NCBI GenBank assembly: GCA_003864495.1
Contig: ML133422.1
Coordinates: forward strand, 3,093,601-3,157,600
DNA: 64,000 nt
DNA from: Nemopilema nomurai
Taxonomy: Eukaryota; Cnidaria; Scyphozoa; Rhizostomeae; Rhizostomatidae
Reading direction: 5' to 3'
This document shows positions 23,635 to 40,900 of the stretch, piece by piece (the stretch's first letter is position 1; the number at the start of each line of letters is the position of its first letter). The position numbers and the translations under genes were made by a program. The notes under the pieces are model-generated. The model had not been told where the DNA came from and did no database searches. It was given only the letters and a program-made list of their open reading frames with translations.

Positions 23635-23870
23635 AGGCGTGCGATGCTAATCGTCGCACGCGCAAAACAAAGAAATTTGCAACAATTTTTTTAAAAATTG
23701 CTCATGTTTCGAAGATGTTCAAAGCAGCGGTAACTCGAAGTCGCCAAATTAGGTCTCCTTAAAAGCAGCACCCAGTTCTTGACAACAGGTATGAGAAACA
23801 ACAGATGAAAAGCGGTTCGCACGCCATCGCACGCGCAAAGTAATCAAGGCGTGCGAAATGCCGCACGTGG
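23635..23870. repeat. Inverted/direct repeat segment with GCGTGCGATG and CGCACGCGCAAA motifs
   Basis: The left end has gcgtgcgatg ... cgcacgcgcaaa and the right end has cgcacgccatcgcacgcgcaaa ... ggcgtgcgaaatg. The motifs therefore recur in both orientations around a ~150-bp AT-rich core. It resembles a small non-autonomous element or foldback sequence. No coding capacity was seen. Confidence 0.45.
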
Positions 23871-24503
23871 CCTGTTTTCACATTACAAAGACTGAGAAGG
23901 GGCTGGTTAATACAGCTGAGGGTAATTTTGAAAGCATGATTATGAATGCACCATCAATAAAAGCAGGTCCTATGAATATTTTAAATAGCCAGGCTTTGAA
24001 AAGAGACCTTCATTTCTTTTTACTAACTAAACCTTTCTTGCTTTTACTATTCTGCTTACACATATTCTCAGTCTGTGTAGAGACCTTCCAAAGTTATTCA
24101 GTTTTATTAGGTTACATGAATTGTCATTTACACAAAAGCCCATTAAACACGTATTGCCTTCAGTTTCATGATTTATTTTAACAAGATATAAAATTTGCAA
24201 AATTTAAAAAGCATTAAGCATTCACAGTTGTGCTGATGTCATGTTGTTTAAAAAATTCTGGTTAATCTTTTCCATTTCTTTAAGCTTTCAAAACAAAGAA
24301 AAAAACAAAAAATTAATTTTACCAACAGCAGGGAAAGTTACATCTAGCCTTGTTTGGAAGGCCTGGGCAAATATGGATGGATTGTAAATTCAGGCTCAAA
24401 ACAGAGATGCAAAGAAAAACAGAATGCATTTCAGTAAAAATGATTTATGATCTTAAGAAACAAATAAAGGTTTATATTTCTAATTTCAAAGTTCACTGTT
24501 CGT

Positions 24504-24509
24504 TTTATT
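24504..24509 (-). terminator. Polyadenylation signal AATAAA for OSTC
   Basis: The minus strand reads AATAAA about 24 bases after the proposed OSTC stop codon (24535-24533). This supports the tiny terminal exon as the true gene end. Confidence 0.6.
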
Positions 24510-24532
24510 CGCTGCTATGCTGCCCAACCATC

Positions 24533-26418
24533 TTATGATGCCAAATAGCCCCTAAAAACAAAGACATCCCAATTCAATGAGCCAGATACAATGCATATAT
24601 GGTGTATATAAGATTGGAAGAAAGCTGACAAAAAAATTTGATGAACTTTAAAGAAAAAAACGTTTTAAAATTGGCCTAGCAAGATGATGTTATTGTGAAA
24701 CACTACCTGCTTGGTTCTAAGGACAGATAATAAATACAGGCAAATTTTCATTACTACTGTTTACATTACAATTTAAAAACTACTAATGTATATAATTAGG
24801 CCTGACACATTATAAAATTTTTGGCCTGAACGTAAATAGGAATAATTTCAAGTTCATTTTATCTTGAGTAAATACAGACACAGTATACTAATGCATTGAA
24901 GGCTAGAATAATTTTGTTTTTAGAAAATTACTTACGGCAACTTCATCCTCATGAAAACTCTCAATGTGAAGAATGGCACAATAATACAGAGGAACCCGAA
25001 AAACAGCAATAAAAATCGATTGAGCCTTGGTAAGCCTTGCCCATTTGCCTTTTCAAGGATAACATAGCCAAGCCCACCGACAGCAAACAAGAAACTTGAA
25101 GCTAGGCCTTCCATGATGTACTGGCCATTTACTCTGTATGGCATGAATGCAACCTGCAAATCAAAAACTTTTCAAAGCCAACACTCCAAATGCATATATA
25201 TATTTTAGAAACAAAAACGTTACAATATCATTAAGTTGTTAACATGATTATTATGGTACTGTGCACATCTTTGCTTGCCAAGATGAAAGTCTTTAATAAT
25301 TGTTCTTTGTTTATAATTATTCTTCAAAAAGCCTTTAATAATTGTTTCTATATATACACGCTTTTTTTTATAAGGAACCTTCCTCAAGGCCTAGTTCCAA
25401 AAGTTCCTTATTCGTAGACCTCAAATCATCAGATTTTAGTACAAAAGTTCCTTAATTTCTGCAGATCAACCAGCCTTAGCACTTAATAGAGATAGGGGCG
25501 AGACAGAGTATGCAGAAACTACTCAATAAAGCACTTGATACACAAATAGCAAACAAACTATGCGGGTATTGGTTGCAAACGAATGGAACCGGCTTTTTAG
25601 TTCTTGATGCTTGCAGTTATAAAATTTTTCAAATCGAAAAGTTCCTCAGGGATTTCGTTGTTAGTAGTATAAGTTCTTTAAATATTTCGGCCTTCTACAT
25701 GTAGGTTCCTTATAAAGTGGTTCCTTATAAAAAAAGTGTGTATAAATATATAGAAATACATCCGACCTGGACTGATGGTATATCCCAGTCCACTAGGCGG
25801 AGATTGTAAAAATACTTGGTGTCAGAAGTTAAAAAGGCTTGTGCCACTGACTTATTTGCTGTGTTTTGGAGTGAATCAGGTGACACCATGTGAGAATCAG
25901 GAAATTAATTTTAATACCTTGATACAATGATACAAAAGTCATTTACCAAACTGTTTATATTTGAATACATACAGGCTTGCTGTGGCCGTTTTCATCTGTT
26001 GTTGACCCAACGCTTGGTGGTTCCACAATGACATCATAAATTATACCTATGAAGTGCAAAGTTGAGAAATTAGAATGATAATATAATATCCTTCAAATAC
26101 AAATTTTTGATATGAATTCGTGCAGACTTAAATTGAGGCTTCAAGCAAACATTTAACCTAGCAAACATTTCAGGAGAACAGATACACACATTCGTGGACT
26201 TAAATTCATACTGTCAGTGCATGTTTCAGTCTCTTGGTCCCCCCCTAAAAATAAACACTGCGAAGATTTCTCATCTCACCTCCAGTAACCAAAAAATATG
26301 AAAGTAGGATGATTGAGAATACAGCCATTGCAGACGGTGCCTTGATCCATGTTGGCTTCCTAAGCTTTAAATTTGGCAGCTCAAGGATTTGAAACGGCAA
26401 GTTGAACAGTGCCTCCAT
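24533..26418 (-). CDS. OSTC: Oligosaccharyltransferase complex subunit OSTC
   Basis: OSTC is a small three-pass ER membrane protein of the STT3A-type oligosaccharyltransferase, linking N-glycosylation to the Sec61 translocon. Four coding exons: 26418-26280, 26046-25973, 25153-24936 and a 19-nt exon 24551-24533. Phases join exactly, giving 149 aa, the length of the human protein. Visible blocks: [19 protein letters not shown] at the N terminus, [20 protein letters not shown] in exon 2, and [30 protein letters not shown] and [10 protein letters not shown] in exon 3. The last exon completes the conserved end as P-G-Y-L-A-S-stop (human: KLPGYLMG). Three hydrophobic segments (about residues 30-47, 85-105 and 118-138) fit the family topology. 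It is head to head with the CDK gene. An inverted-repeat element sits in the intron between exons 2 and 3. Confidence 0.95.
25345..25758. mobile_element. MITE-like element with ~37-bp terminal inverted repeats
   Basis: The left end reads tttctatatatacacgc, then a T run and ataaggaacct. The right end (about 25710-25758) reads ggttccttata, then an A run and gtgtgtataaatatatagaaa, its near-exact reverse complement. Internal sequence contains further copies of the aagttccttat motif. Its length (~410 bp), its lack of a coding frame of known type and its intronic location (OSTC) fit a non-autonomous DNA transposon. Target-site duplication is not clear by eye. Confidence 0.65.
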
Positions 26419-27692
26419 CTTGAAATCTGCACAACAAAGAAAGGAGCACGTAGCAGTCCGGGTGCAAAAGTGGCCTGGGACCAGCCTCGTTTTCATTGGA
26501 GGGGTATTCTGTTTTAAATTTCTGCAGCGGTTTTGCCCAAGGCGGAAATGATAAATCAAAAAGATAAATATACTAGTTGCAACCTTTGGCATTCCCTGCT
26601 ACGAAAAATAGCTTTCCTTTTAATCCCTATGAGGAAAATAATTTTTGTTCATTTTTTAATTCAAATGTTTCTTGGCTTGTATCTATTGATTCGACTTTTG
26701 AATGGCGGATGACATGCAATTTTCTTTTTAGGAGATGACATACATTTTCTTATTGCAATATAAAATAGGGATTTCGCTTTGAAAAATTCGCTAGTTTGAT
26801 GTCCGAAATTTTGCCCCGAATGTCCCGTCATGCATAAGTGGGAACAAAACACTGATCTCTGGAGCGCGGCATCTGTGGGTGATGAGACTGGGTCAGAGTG
26901 ATCTGATTGGCTGATTCAGAAATGGAACAATCATTTGAATTCTGCAACTCAACGACAGAAAGCATACATTTCGCCAAGAAACAGAAGACATTACACTGGA
27001 AAGGCTACTGGAAAAGGTACCGTTAAAGAACAGTTTTATCTTGAGTTTCTATAATATTAACCCATTTCCTACAGGTCTCATCATTAACAGATGCTAAATT
27101 AGTAGAATCCTGCCTTATTGCAAGCCGCTGATTTTCTTTAGGCCAACGGACACTTCCTATCACACCTCGCATCAACTTATGCAGAAGATTTCTTCAGTTC
27201 AACACTTTTAGATACTGGTTTCGTTGCAAAGTTGAAAAGGAACTTGCTTACTATTGAACTGAAATTTACCTTTGAAATTTATTTATTTTCTGCGTTACAA
27301 ATTTGACATGATGCATTTTTGGCCTATAGCCTACACTGGTGACAGATCTGGTCTTTTATCAAATAATGTGTTTAATATCTCTGTTCAGCACTAGAGCATT
27401 AAATATTCTTTAAGCTTTTTCAAATGTTTCATGATTATTATTATCAGACTTGCATTTTAATTGATCTATATAAGACTGATCGCCCAAAATGTATTTTCGC
27501 GCCCATCGTAACGAAGGCCTAGAACCGCTCATGCAAAAAGGCTTCAAATCGTTTTTTAACTTTTGGTCTGACAGTTACAAAAACCTGCTGAAAGTATTAA
27601 AACATTGTTAGGTTTAAATCTCCTATGTATTTTCTCCTTTATCTTTAAAAGGCCCGTGGAATCGAGAACTAAAGGAGCATTAAAGAATCGTC
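26419..27692. promoter_or_regulatory. Shared promoter region of OSTC (-) and the CDK gene (+), with a probable CDK 5' exon
   Basis: About 1.3 kb between divergent start codons. A probable 5' exon of the CDK transcript ends at the AG|GTACCG donor at 27016. A pyrimidine-rich acceptor ends at 27651, so the first coding exon would begin at 27652. Joining these puts an ATG at 26922 out of frame with the kinase, so it is a potential upstream open frame rather than the start. Confidence 0.45.
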
Positions 27693-30057
27693 ATGTCATT
27701 ATCAGATTATTTGAGGATCGAAAAAGTTGGAGAAGGTATGTGATTTTATGTGCGCCAATGACTTTGACTTGTAATGTATTTAAGATATTATTTACTGCTT
27801 TCCCTTCCATCATCTGTGATCGATAGTTAATTAAATTTTATGATCGATTCGATATTGACGTTCTTTCCCTAGGTACGTATGGTGTTGTTTACAAAGCAAA
27901 GGAGAAATCAACTGGCAAATTGGTTGCACTGAAAAAGATTCGGCTGGACAATGAAGACGAGGGTGTCCCGAGCACAGCTGTCAGAGAAATCTCCTTGTTG
28001 AAAGAGCTTCACAAACATCCAAATGTAGTGAAGTAAGTCTTTGGAGACATAAGCGGTTGTTTAATTTCCAAATAGCAATGCTTTCATGCAAATCTCATTG
28101 ATGGTAGTATAAGTTATTTATTATGACCTTGATCTGCAAATACATTTTGGCAATCATACCACATTTCTAAAAATGCAATTTTGTTTGTTTCAGGCTCCTT
28201 AAAGTTATCTTTGATGATTCACGCCTCTACCTGTGCTTTGAGTTTCTGCTAATGGATTTGAAAAAATATTTTGATACCTTCAGTGGACCACTTGATAAAA
28301 TGTTGGTTAAGGTAGGTGTTCCTTATCAGAATTTTCCTATTAAAATCTATTTTTCTTTTTCATATTGAAAAATCTCAAATGAGTATCCCAGGTGGCCTCT
28401 ATGAAAATATCTATCTGTTAACATTCAATAAATATATATGACAATAAAGGACCTGTAGAGACGTAATTCTTGCACGCTATTGCTGTGTCACATTAAAGCT
28501 CTGTACAAACTAACTTTCATTAACCAATTCAATAAATGTTCCCATTTCATAACTTGGTGTGAAGTTTGCAACTTTACTTTAATGGTTATTGAAGCAAGAA
28601 GGTTGAAATCCTCATTGTTTTGAAATGAATTATCTTCTTTTCACAGAGCTACCTTTATCAAATATGTTCTGGAATAGAGTATTGTCATGCAAGAAGAATC
28701 ATTCACAGAGATTTGAAGCCGCAAAATTTATTGATAGATGAAAATGGTTTGATAAAGCTAGCAGATTTTGGTCTTGGACGTGCTGTAGGAGTCCCTATCC
28801 GGGCTTACACACATGAAGTTAGTAAATTTTGTGTCATTCTGTCTTGAAACATTGTATTCTATCACTGATTTTAAATTTAGTATCCAACATCTTTCTAGGT
28901 TTCTCCCATAGAAATGCCATTTGAATTCTTTCCTTTTTCCTTAAATTTTAATTTTCACTTTAGAGATTTGACAGGTTCTTTTGTTTTAAAATTTCAATTT
29001 CTTACCAAAAGACAGCTAGCTGCATTTAAGAAGTAATAGTGTGCAAAATTTAATTAACCATAGGTTGTGACTTTATGGTACCGTTGTCCAGAAGTGTTGC
29101 TGGGGAGCAAAAAGTATGCTTGCGGAATTGACACTTGGAGTATTGGGGCAATCTTTGCTGAAATGGTTACAAAAAAGCCAATTTTTCAAGGAGACTCTGA
29201 AATTGACGAATTGTTTAAAATTTTCAAGTAAGTACAATTTGATCCTTCTTTTTATCCTATTAAATATCTGTGAAAAGGAGAGTATAGTTTAGAAATTAAA
29301 CCCTTTCCTTGATACTTCAACAATTGTGCTTGAGCCTAGTTAGTGCAACCTTGATAACTGTCAGTGTTTCTTTTGTCATCACCCTGAAAGTACCTTTCTG
29401 GTTCTGACAACTTCCAAATTATTGCTATTTTACTGAAACAACCACGAAACATGTATCTAGACCTGTTGTTGGCAAAGGTAGTGTATCACTGACGCATCCA
29501 TCCATCTAGACATACTTTGTTAAGTGCTCCTATTATTTCTAGTATTCTAGGTACCGCAACAAACAGTAATTGGGAAGGAGTAGAGAGTTTACCTGCCTAC
29601 AAGAAAGAATTTCCAAAATGGTCTAAGAAAGACCTCACAAAGATGGTACCAGGCTTGGAAAGAGCTGGAATTGACCTTCTGGAGGTTTGTTAAATTCCAA
29701 AAAGTTCATCCTCTCTGGTCTATTTACAATGAGCTGTCCAAAACTTAAGAGAATTGAAGAAAAAAGGAAACTTGAGTTGCCAATTAGCACACCAGGGTGC
29801 ATTTGTAAAGAAAAATACACACTATCTAGGTATCAAAATAACTTCATGTTACTCCACACAATAATGATTCTATTTCCTTTTTTAGTTGTTATCTACTGGC
29901 ATAGCCGGGGCTGATTCCTTATTGTATTGTTTTTCAGAAATTCTTGATCTACAACCCACAAGAAAGGATCTCAGCAAGAAAAGCTTTGAATCACCCATAC
30001 TTTTTTGATCTCGACAAATCTGCCTTGCCACAGGCTCCTCAAGAAGAGGAACTCTAA
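27693..30057 (+). CDS. Cyclin-dependent kinase, CDK1/CDK2 type (PSTAVRE helix)
   Basis: Seven coding exons (27693-27735, 27873-28032, 28194-28311, 28647-28817, 29064-29227, 29543-29684, 29938-30057) join exactly to 305 aa. The start [18 protein letters not shown] lies at the family's usual position. Landmarks: glycine loop with inhibitory-site equivalents T16/Y17; catalytic K35; cyclin-binding helix PSTAVRE (47-53); HRDLKPQN (127-134); DFG (147-149); activation-loop T162 in YTHEVVTLWYR. All catalytic residues are present, so an active cell-cycle serine/threonine kinase is expected. Oddities: PSTAVRE rather than PSTAIRE, GLGRAVG where CDK1/2 usually have GLARAFG, CPEVLLG rather than SPEVLLG, and a short acidic tail (APQEEEL). 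CDK1 and CDK2 cannot be separated by eye, so no symbol is given. Confidence 0.93.
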
Positions 30058-30731
30058 TTTGTACTCAAACCCTGGCACCCCTTCAGCTGGAACATTGCTG
30101 AACAACACATGAATTCAGAAAGCAGTTTTTGAACAGAAAATTTTGCCTAACTTCTCTTTTTTGCCATTAAGTTAGTACACAATTACATGGTAAGACATCA
30201 TCCATGTTGTATAACCATATCACTTCCCAAAAGCAATTTATGTCATATGGCAATTTTGAAGCGAAGATTTAGAGCTATGATGTTGTGAAAAGGAAAATCA
30301 GTACGAATACCCTTATAAAACATGTTTTTATTTGAAACAAGAAAGATTCTCAATAAGGAAAATGTAATTTGTATCATAGTCGTTTTGAAACTTATTGCTT
30401 TCTTGTGATGCATGTACATTGTAGCTAGTGGAATCCGTCTGTCAGTCTTGCAATTGTACTTTATCCATTCATCGTCCTCCAATTTTAGTGGAAATGTAAA
30501 TATGGAAGGTGAGATAAGTTGCTCAGATCTTCATGATTAACATATTTTTTGAAGTAGTTGTACATGAATTTAGTAAAAAGACATTTGTTGCCTCAAACCA
30601 TTTTCTCTCTTGTATTACTTCTTTATATATATGGGAACATTACAAACAAATCTTTGACAGACAAAATTTTAATGATCTTGCACAAAAAGACATTTGTGAG
30701 AATATCATCAATATGTAAAAGATGCTTTTAT
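30058..30731. other. Intergenic region between convergent genes
   Basis: Contains the 3' untranslated regions of the CDK gene (plus) and of the hydrolase gene (minus). AT-rich, with no further gene seen. Confidence 0.6.
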
Positions 30732-30732
30732 T
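30727..30732 (-). terminator. AATAAA overlapping the stop codon of the hydrolase gene
   Basis: On the minus strand the stop codon TAA runs directly into TAAATAAAAG, so a canonical AATAAA begins on the last base of the stop codon. If used, the 3' untranslated region would be about 15-30 nt. Confidence 0.5.
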
Positions 30733-31502
30733 TACTGTGGTTTTAAGAGACAGAATACTGGTCTGTGATCAGACAAATGTCTTCCATTTTTCCTTTTGTC
30801 TGTCAAAACTGCAAAGAGATTAACATGAAATCCTGTAAAGAAGACATGATCCAATGTTTCTGCACTTTTCCCATCAAATCCAGTAAAAGTATTTGCTGTG
30901 ATGCATGCATCGGCAGCCAAACTCGCTACTTTAAATATCGCCGTTGATATTAAAAACTTCAGGCTAGGGTCGTTGCTATCTGCATTGAAGTCTCCCATGA
31001 AAACTACAGGCAGATTGGTATCCAATATTCTTTTGACAAAACCCAGAATCACTCGAATTTGTTTCTCTCGGATTATTGAACTTTCATGATCAAGATGCGT
31101 ATTGAGAACATAAAACTCGGGTTGATCTTTTTCAGTATGAGTGAGCCATTTAAACTTGCACCATGTACATATTCTGGGAAGACTCGCGCCTTCGAAACGA
31201 CTACCAGGCTTCTCGGGGGTTGGGCTTAACCAGAACGTGCCACTGTCAACAAGATGAAAAAGATCTTTGTCGTAAAAAATTGGATTATATTCTCCCTTTG
31301 CAGCGCCATCTGTTCTGCCAACGCCAACAAATTCGAAGTCGGGAAAGGCGTTTTTCATATCAACAACTTGACGCTTCAAAGGCTCCTGTAAAGAGAAGAT
31401 TTTAGGTCGTACCTTCTGCATGAAAATAGCGACATCTTCTTTTCGTTTCCCCCACGAATCTTCTCCATCACCTGGGTTGTCATAACGAATATTAAAGCTC
31501 AT
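30732..31502 (-). CDS. Endonuclease/exonuclease/phosphatase-fold hydrolase, intronless, 256 aa
   Basis: Complete single-exon frame starting with the first in-frame ATG at 31502 (MSFNIRYDNPGDGEDSWGKR). Metal-dependent EEP-superfamily motifs appear in order: N and R of FNIRYDNP; the metal-binding Glu in SLQEP; GVGRTDGAAKGEYNPIFYDK and SGTFWLSPTPEKPG, typical of the bacterial/fungal subgroup; NTHLDHES; GDFNADSNDPSL with catalytic Asp and Asn; LDHVFFTG; and terminal SDHRPV with the catalytic His. The fold covers DNase I-like nucleases, phosphodiesterases and inositol phosphatases, and the substrate cannot be read from sequence. No signal peptide is obvious. Absence of introns among intron-rich neighbours suggests retroposition or acquisition from microbes. 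It is divergent from GLUD with about 700 bp between starts. Confidence 0.88.
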   Translation of the reverse strand: MSFNIRYDNPGDGEDSWGKRKEDVAIFMQKVRPKIFSLQEPLKRQVVDMKNAFPDFEFVGVGRTDGAAKGEYNPIFYDKDLFHLVDSGTFWLSPTPEKPGSRFEGASLPRICTWCKFKWLTHTEKDQPEFYVLNTHLDHESSIIREKQIRVILGFVKRILDTNLPVVFMGDFNADSNDPSLKFLISTAIFKVASLAADACITANTFTGFDGKSAETLDHVFFTGFHVNLFAVLTDKRKNGRHLSDHRPVFCLLKPQ

Positions 31503-32218
31503 CAAAGAAATTGTGGCACAAATTTGTCGATCTCTGATGAGAACATTCTTGTAGCGATGTAAACAACATCAAGGCCGCAAATGCAAAACGAGGCTTGGTG
31601 AAGCAAACAATATCATCGAGATTCTATTGCATGTAAAATTGCACGACTTTAAACTTCCGTGTCTTTTCTTTATAGTTTCTTTGTCCCTTTTTTCCTCCAT
31701 TACATTGACGGGTGCTACAAAAATCTATTTTTCTTCATAAACAGAGAGGATCGTTGTGACCCCAGGCTTCGAACAAAAGGATGATACAAAGCTAGTAGCT
31801 TCAATGCTTTTCTTGACATTACTTTGTTGTGGATGGTTCTGTCAAGGAGTTATGCATGACAATGCCAATTTTCACGATTATAATCTAAAAACTATTATTA
31901 ATGTTGCTGATCGACATTTTGGCCCTGTTTCTCTCTCTGGTTTTTTGGTATTACCCCCTGGCGGTTGATTTCAAAATCGTGCCCAGGGAACAATATATGG
32001 AGGTGTGCTCAGATAGGAACAATCTAATTGGATAGATTTGGTCATGTGATCGACGTGACGTTTCTTGTACAAAACTGACGAGAAAGCGTCAGCTCTATCT
32101 GTCGAACATGCAGTAAGAGTAGCTGAAGAGATTGGAAACTTTGGTCTCGAACAAAGTAACTTAGTTGCGTAAAGTTGGTGTAACTGCTGTAGTTTCTGTT
32201 AACGTCTTTCACTTAGAT
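31503..32218. promoter_or_regulatory. Divergent promoter region, hydrolase (-) and GLUD (+)
   Basis: About 0.7 kb between start codons of the two divergent genes. It must contain both promoters or 5' exons. No TATA box or gene was recognised. Confidence 0.5.
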
Positions 32219-37998
<5,780 letters not shown>

Positions 37999-40900
37999 GC
38001 AATGACATTTTTAAATGACCAGGCTTGTTTTTATTCAATCACGTGTCTCTTAATTATTGCAAATTCAATTTATTTAGCTGGTGATCTAATGGCCTATTCT
38101 CGATGCTGAATCACGTTTAGTTTCTTGCCTTTTTGGTTTTGTACACACGCAGGTTTATACAGATTGAGTAATCGATATGTCAGATATTAAATGTTGAGAG
38201 TCTATTCAAGGAAGTATCTGTTGTTCACAATTTTCTGCCTTTTGAAGTAAATAATTTTGGGCGAAACGCCTATTTTCCCTTCGGGTAATGTGGTTTTACA
38301 TACGATTAGAGATAACCTTTTGCTAGAGATTTGCGCCAAACACTAGAAGAGCTTTTTGAGTCTGTTTTTCTTTTCAGTATGAGTTGAAAGAGCGGCTAAA
38401 CGCGTCAGGCAAAAAGTATTTCTGATAGATTCCTTCTCAAAAAGGCAAATTATTTGAACCTGAAGTGTCTTTAAAAAAAGGCAACGGTAGTAGCCGCGAA
38501 AACAATGAATTTGAAATTCTCACTTCAATGATGCTTATGCGACGTTTCTGTGTTTTTGATTGGTATTTAAATGCAATGATGGCAAACATTTGTTCAAGCA
38601 TAGTTTGCAAGGATTCAATCAAAAACAGCATGAATGGTTTTTTGGCAATATTCTATCTTGACTGCCCAGGTAGTACAAACGAAACCTTGGTACTTGTGCG
38701 CGTTACCGATTATGACGTCAATTTCTTATGCAGCTTTCAAAATCGATGGTTGAAAGTTAATGGAAATTGCTCTGTACTATCAAGGAGGAGGTACCACTGC
38801 TATTCCTTGTATTCTTGGAGATACCACTTCACTTCTCATGATACGACTGACTTGCTGATATGCTTATTTTTATTGTACTGAAATCGATTGGCAGAATATT
38901 CTTGCTTTCAACCATTATTTCAATTTTGATCCTAAGCAAGAAGAAATGACAGTCTATGACAAGCTTAAGAATACTTTCTACCTGAAGTGTATTGTTATTG
39001 GTGATACGTTTCAATGAGGAGAGCTCGAGGGTTTGCTAGTCCAATTTTCAAACAATGTTCCGTTTAATAATGCATCAATACAACGACCTGCTAAAGAAAG
39101 CAAAGTATGGCAAGTCTAAATAGTGTCTGTTCAGTTGCTAAGTGACATAAAAACAAAGAGATTGTAGGCTTGGCAATAGTGTTCCCGACGTCTCTAAGTG
39201 TCACCTTGGAAGCCTGAGTGAACGATTAATCATGCACAACTTATACTTGGTTTGTGGGACATTTATGCTAGAGATTTTTACCATCGGATCTGAGGTTGAA
39301 GAATTTTGCTTAGAATGGAATGAATTGTACTGGCATCACCACGCTTATCCAAGCAAATGATATCATTATTAGACCCCATGTAGAATCAACTAGATGCAGA
39401 GAGTAATCCCGCAACTTTTTTGAACAAATCAAAAGTCTATTCCATTCTAATGTTTACATCTAGCGTACGTTTCTTCAATGGTCTAGTGGGATTATCTTTC
39501 GCTTGTATTTAGATGCTTATTGTACCAAAGGAACACGAAGAAGATTTTGGTATTAAGATATTGGTATATCACATTATTAAGGAGAGCTAGTTACCTATTC
39601 TCGGATTCGAACAATTTTTATCTTTACATTTGGCAAAAATGGATTCTAGAATAGGAGTCTTCATGTTCAAATTGTCTGTTCCGAAAATTTCCGAGTGTTT
39701 GTACCGTGAGGCTGCGAATTAACCCATTCTAGAAATTTAGCTTCACTGCAGCCGAAAATTGCGGCCAAATCACAAGGAATATCTAAATATTCAAAACAAA
39801 ATAAATCTTGACCGAAGGGTTCAAACAACATGAACATAGTTAAAGATAAACTAAGTTAAAGATCAAGATTTCAATTCTGACGCTAATTTTTGAGAAAGAG
39901 CCGTAGATACCAAGATACAAAATCGATGACGTCAACCCGATTCAGAGAATTGACTGCCTACGAACCACAAAGATTTTTAACTGATTTATTATCTACAATG
40001 AAGAAGAACGATTAGCAACTGTTTTTCATGACGCAAAAGTGTCTAATTTCAAGTCTATTGGAAGTGATCTCTCGTGATATTCAGCGTTGCAGGGATGATG
40101 TAAGAGTGCATTGCGTTAAGGCATTTGAACATGAATTTTTTATGATAGTTTTTTTTCGATAAATAATTCTTTTGGGCTTTAGATTTTTCCAAACTTGCAT
40201 TCTGTTAAGGCTGACCAAAGACCTTTCTGGTTGTTCCTAAACTTAATGAAAAATGATATCACTTAAAACTCGTCGTTCCGTTGCAACCAGCTTATCACTT
40301 TCCTCAACAAATCGTGTTAAATTTTCATAACTGTTTTTCGACATGTTATGCAAGTTTTAGCATCTTGAGTAATGGCCCAGATTTCCAGTCAATATTCACG
40401 ACGGAAGTCACAACTATGCGATTTTTGTACGCAAATTAAAAATTGAAAGACCGGAATGTATTATTGATCGGAAAAACCTCGAGCTCTCTTGCACCTGCCC
40501 AGCATGGCTCTTCTTATTCGAAACGAGGCTGCGAGGCTATCAAATCGGCGCGAAAATTTCAAGACTACGCCATTACGGCCAATTTATGCATTTTCTTTAA
40601 ATGTGCAGATACTTTAACCTGCACTAATGCATGACTTTTATGGACCTTTTAAAGGGCATTGGGGGCCACTGTTAAGAACACCAGAACTTCGAGATATGTC
40701 TGTCTTTGGAAGGTTCAAGGCAACGTTGTTTCTGTTAAAGTAGAAGAGTCGCTTTGAGCCTACAGCTAGCTAATCACGAGTCAATGCAAAGACTAGGCAT
40801 GTTTTTTTACTAGAGTTGCGTTTTTCCTGGACTTCATAACCAAACGTGGAAGAACACTAGCGATTCAAGTGTCAGAAATCGAATTCGAAGCACATACCAC

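Larger units (their letters stand above)
22625..24532. other. Intergenic region between convergent genes
   Basis: AT-rich DNA between the 3' ends of the plus-strand secreted protein gene and the minus-strand OSTC gene. No gene was recognised. It contains the inverted-repeat segment at 23635-23870. Confidence 0.55.

Noticed and set aside
31525..31570. Hammerhead-like CTGATGAG
   Set aside because: The obligatory GAAA core and helix III partner are absent at the right distance.
38465..38881. 138-codon open frame between GLUD and ZMIZ
   Set aside because: No domain, no splice context, mixed composition typical of chance; not supported as a gene.
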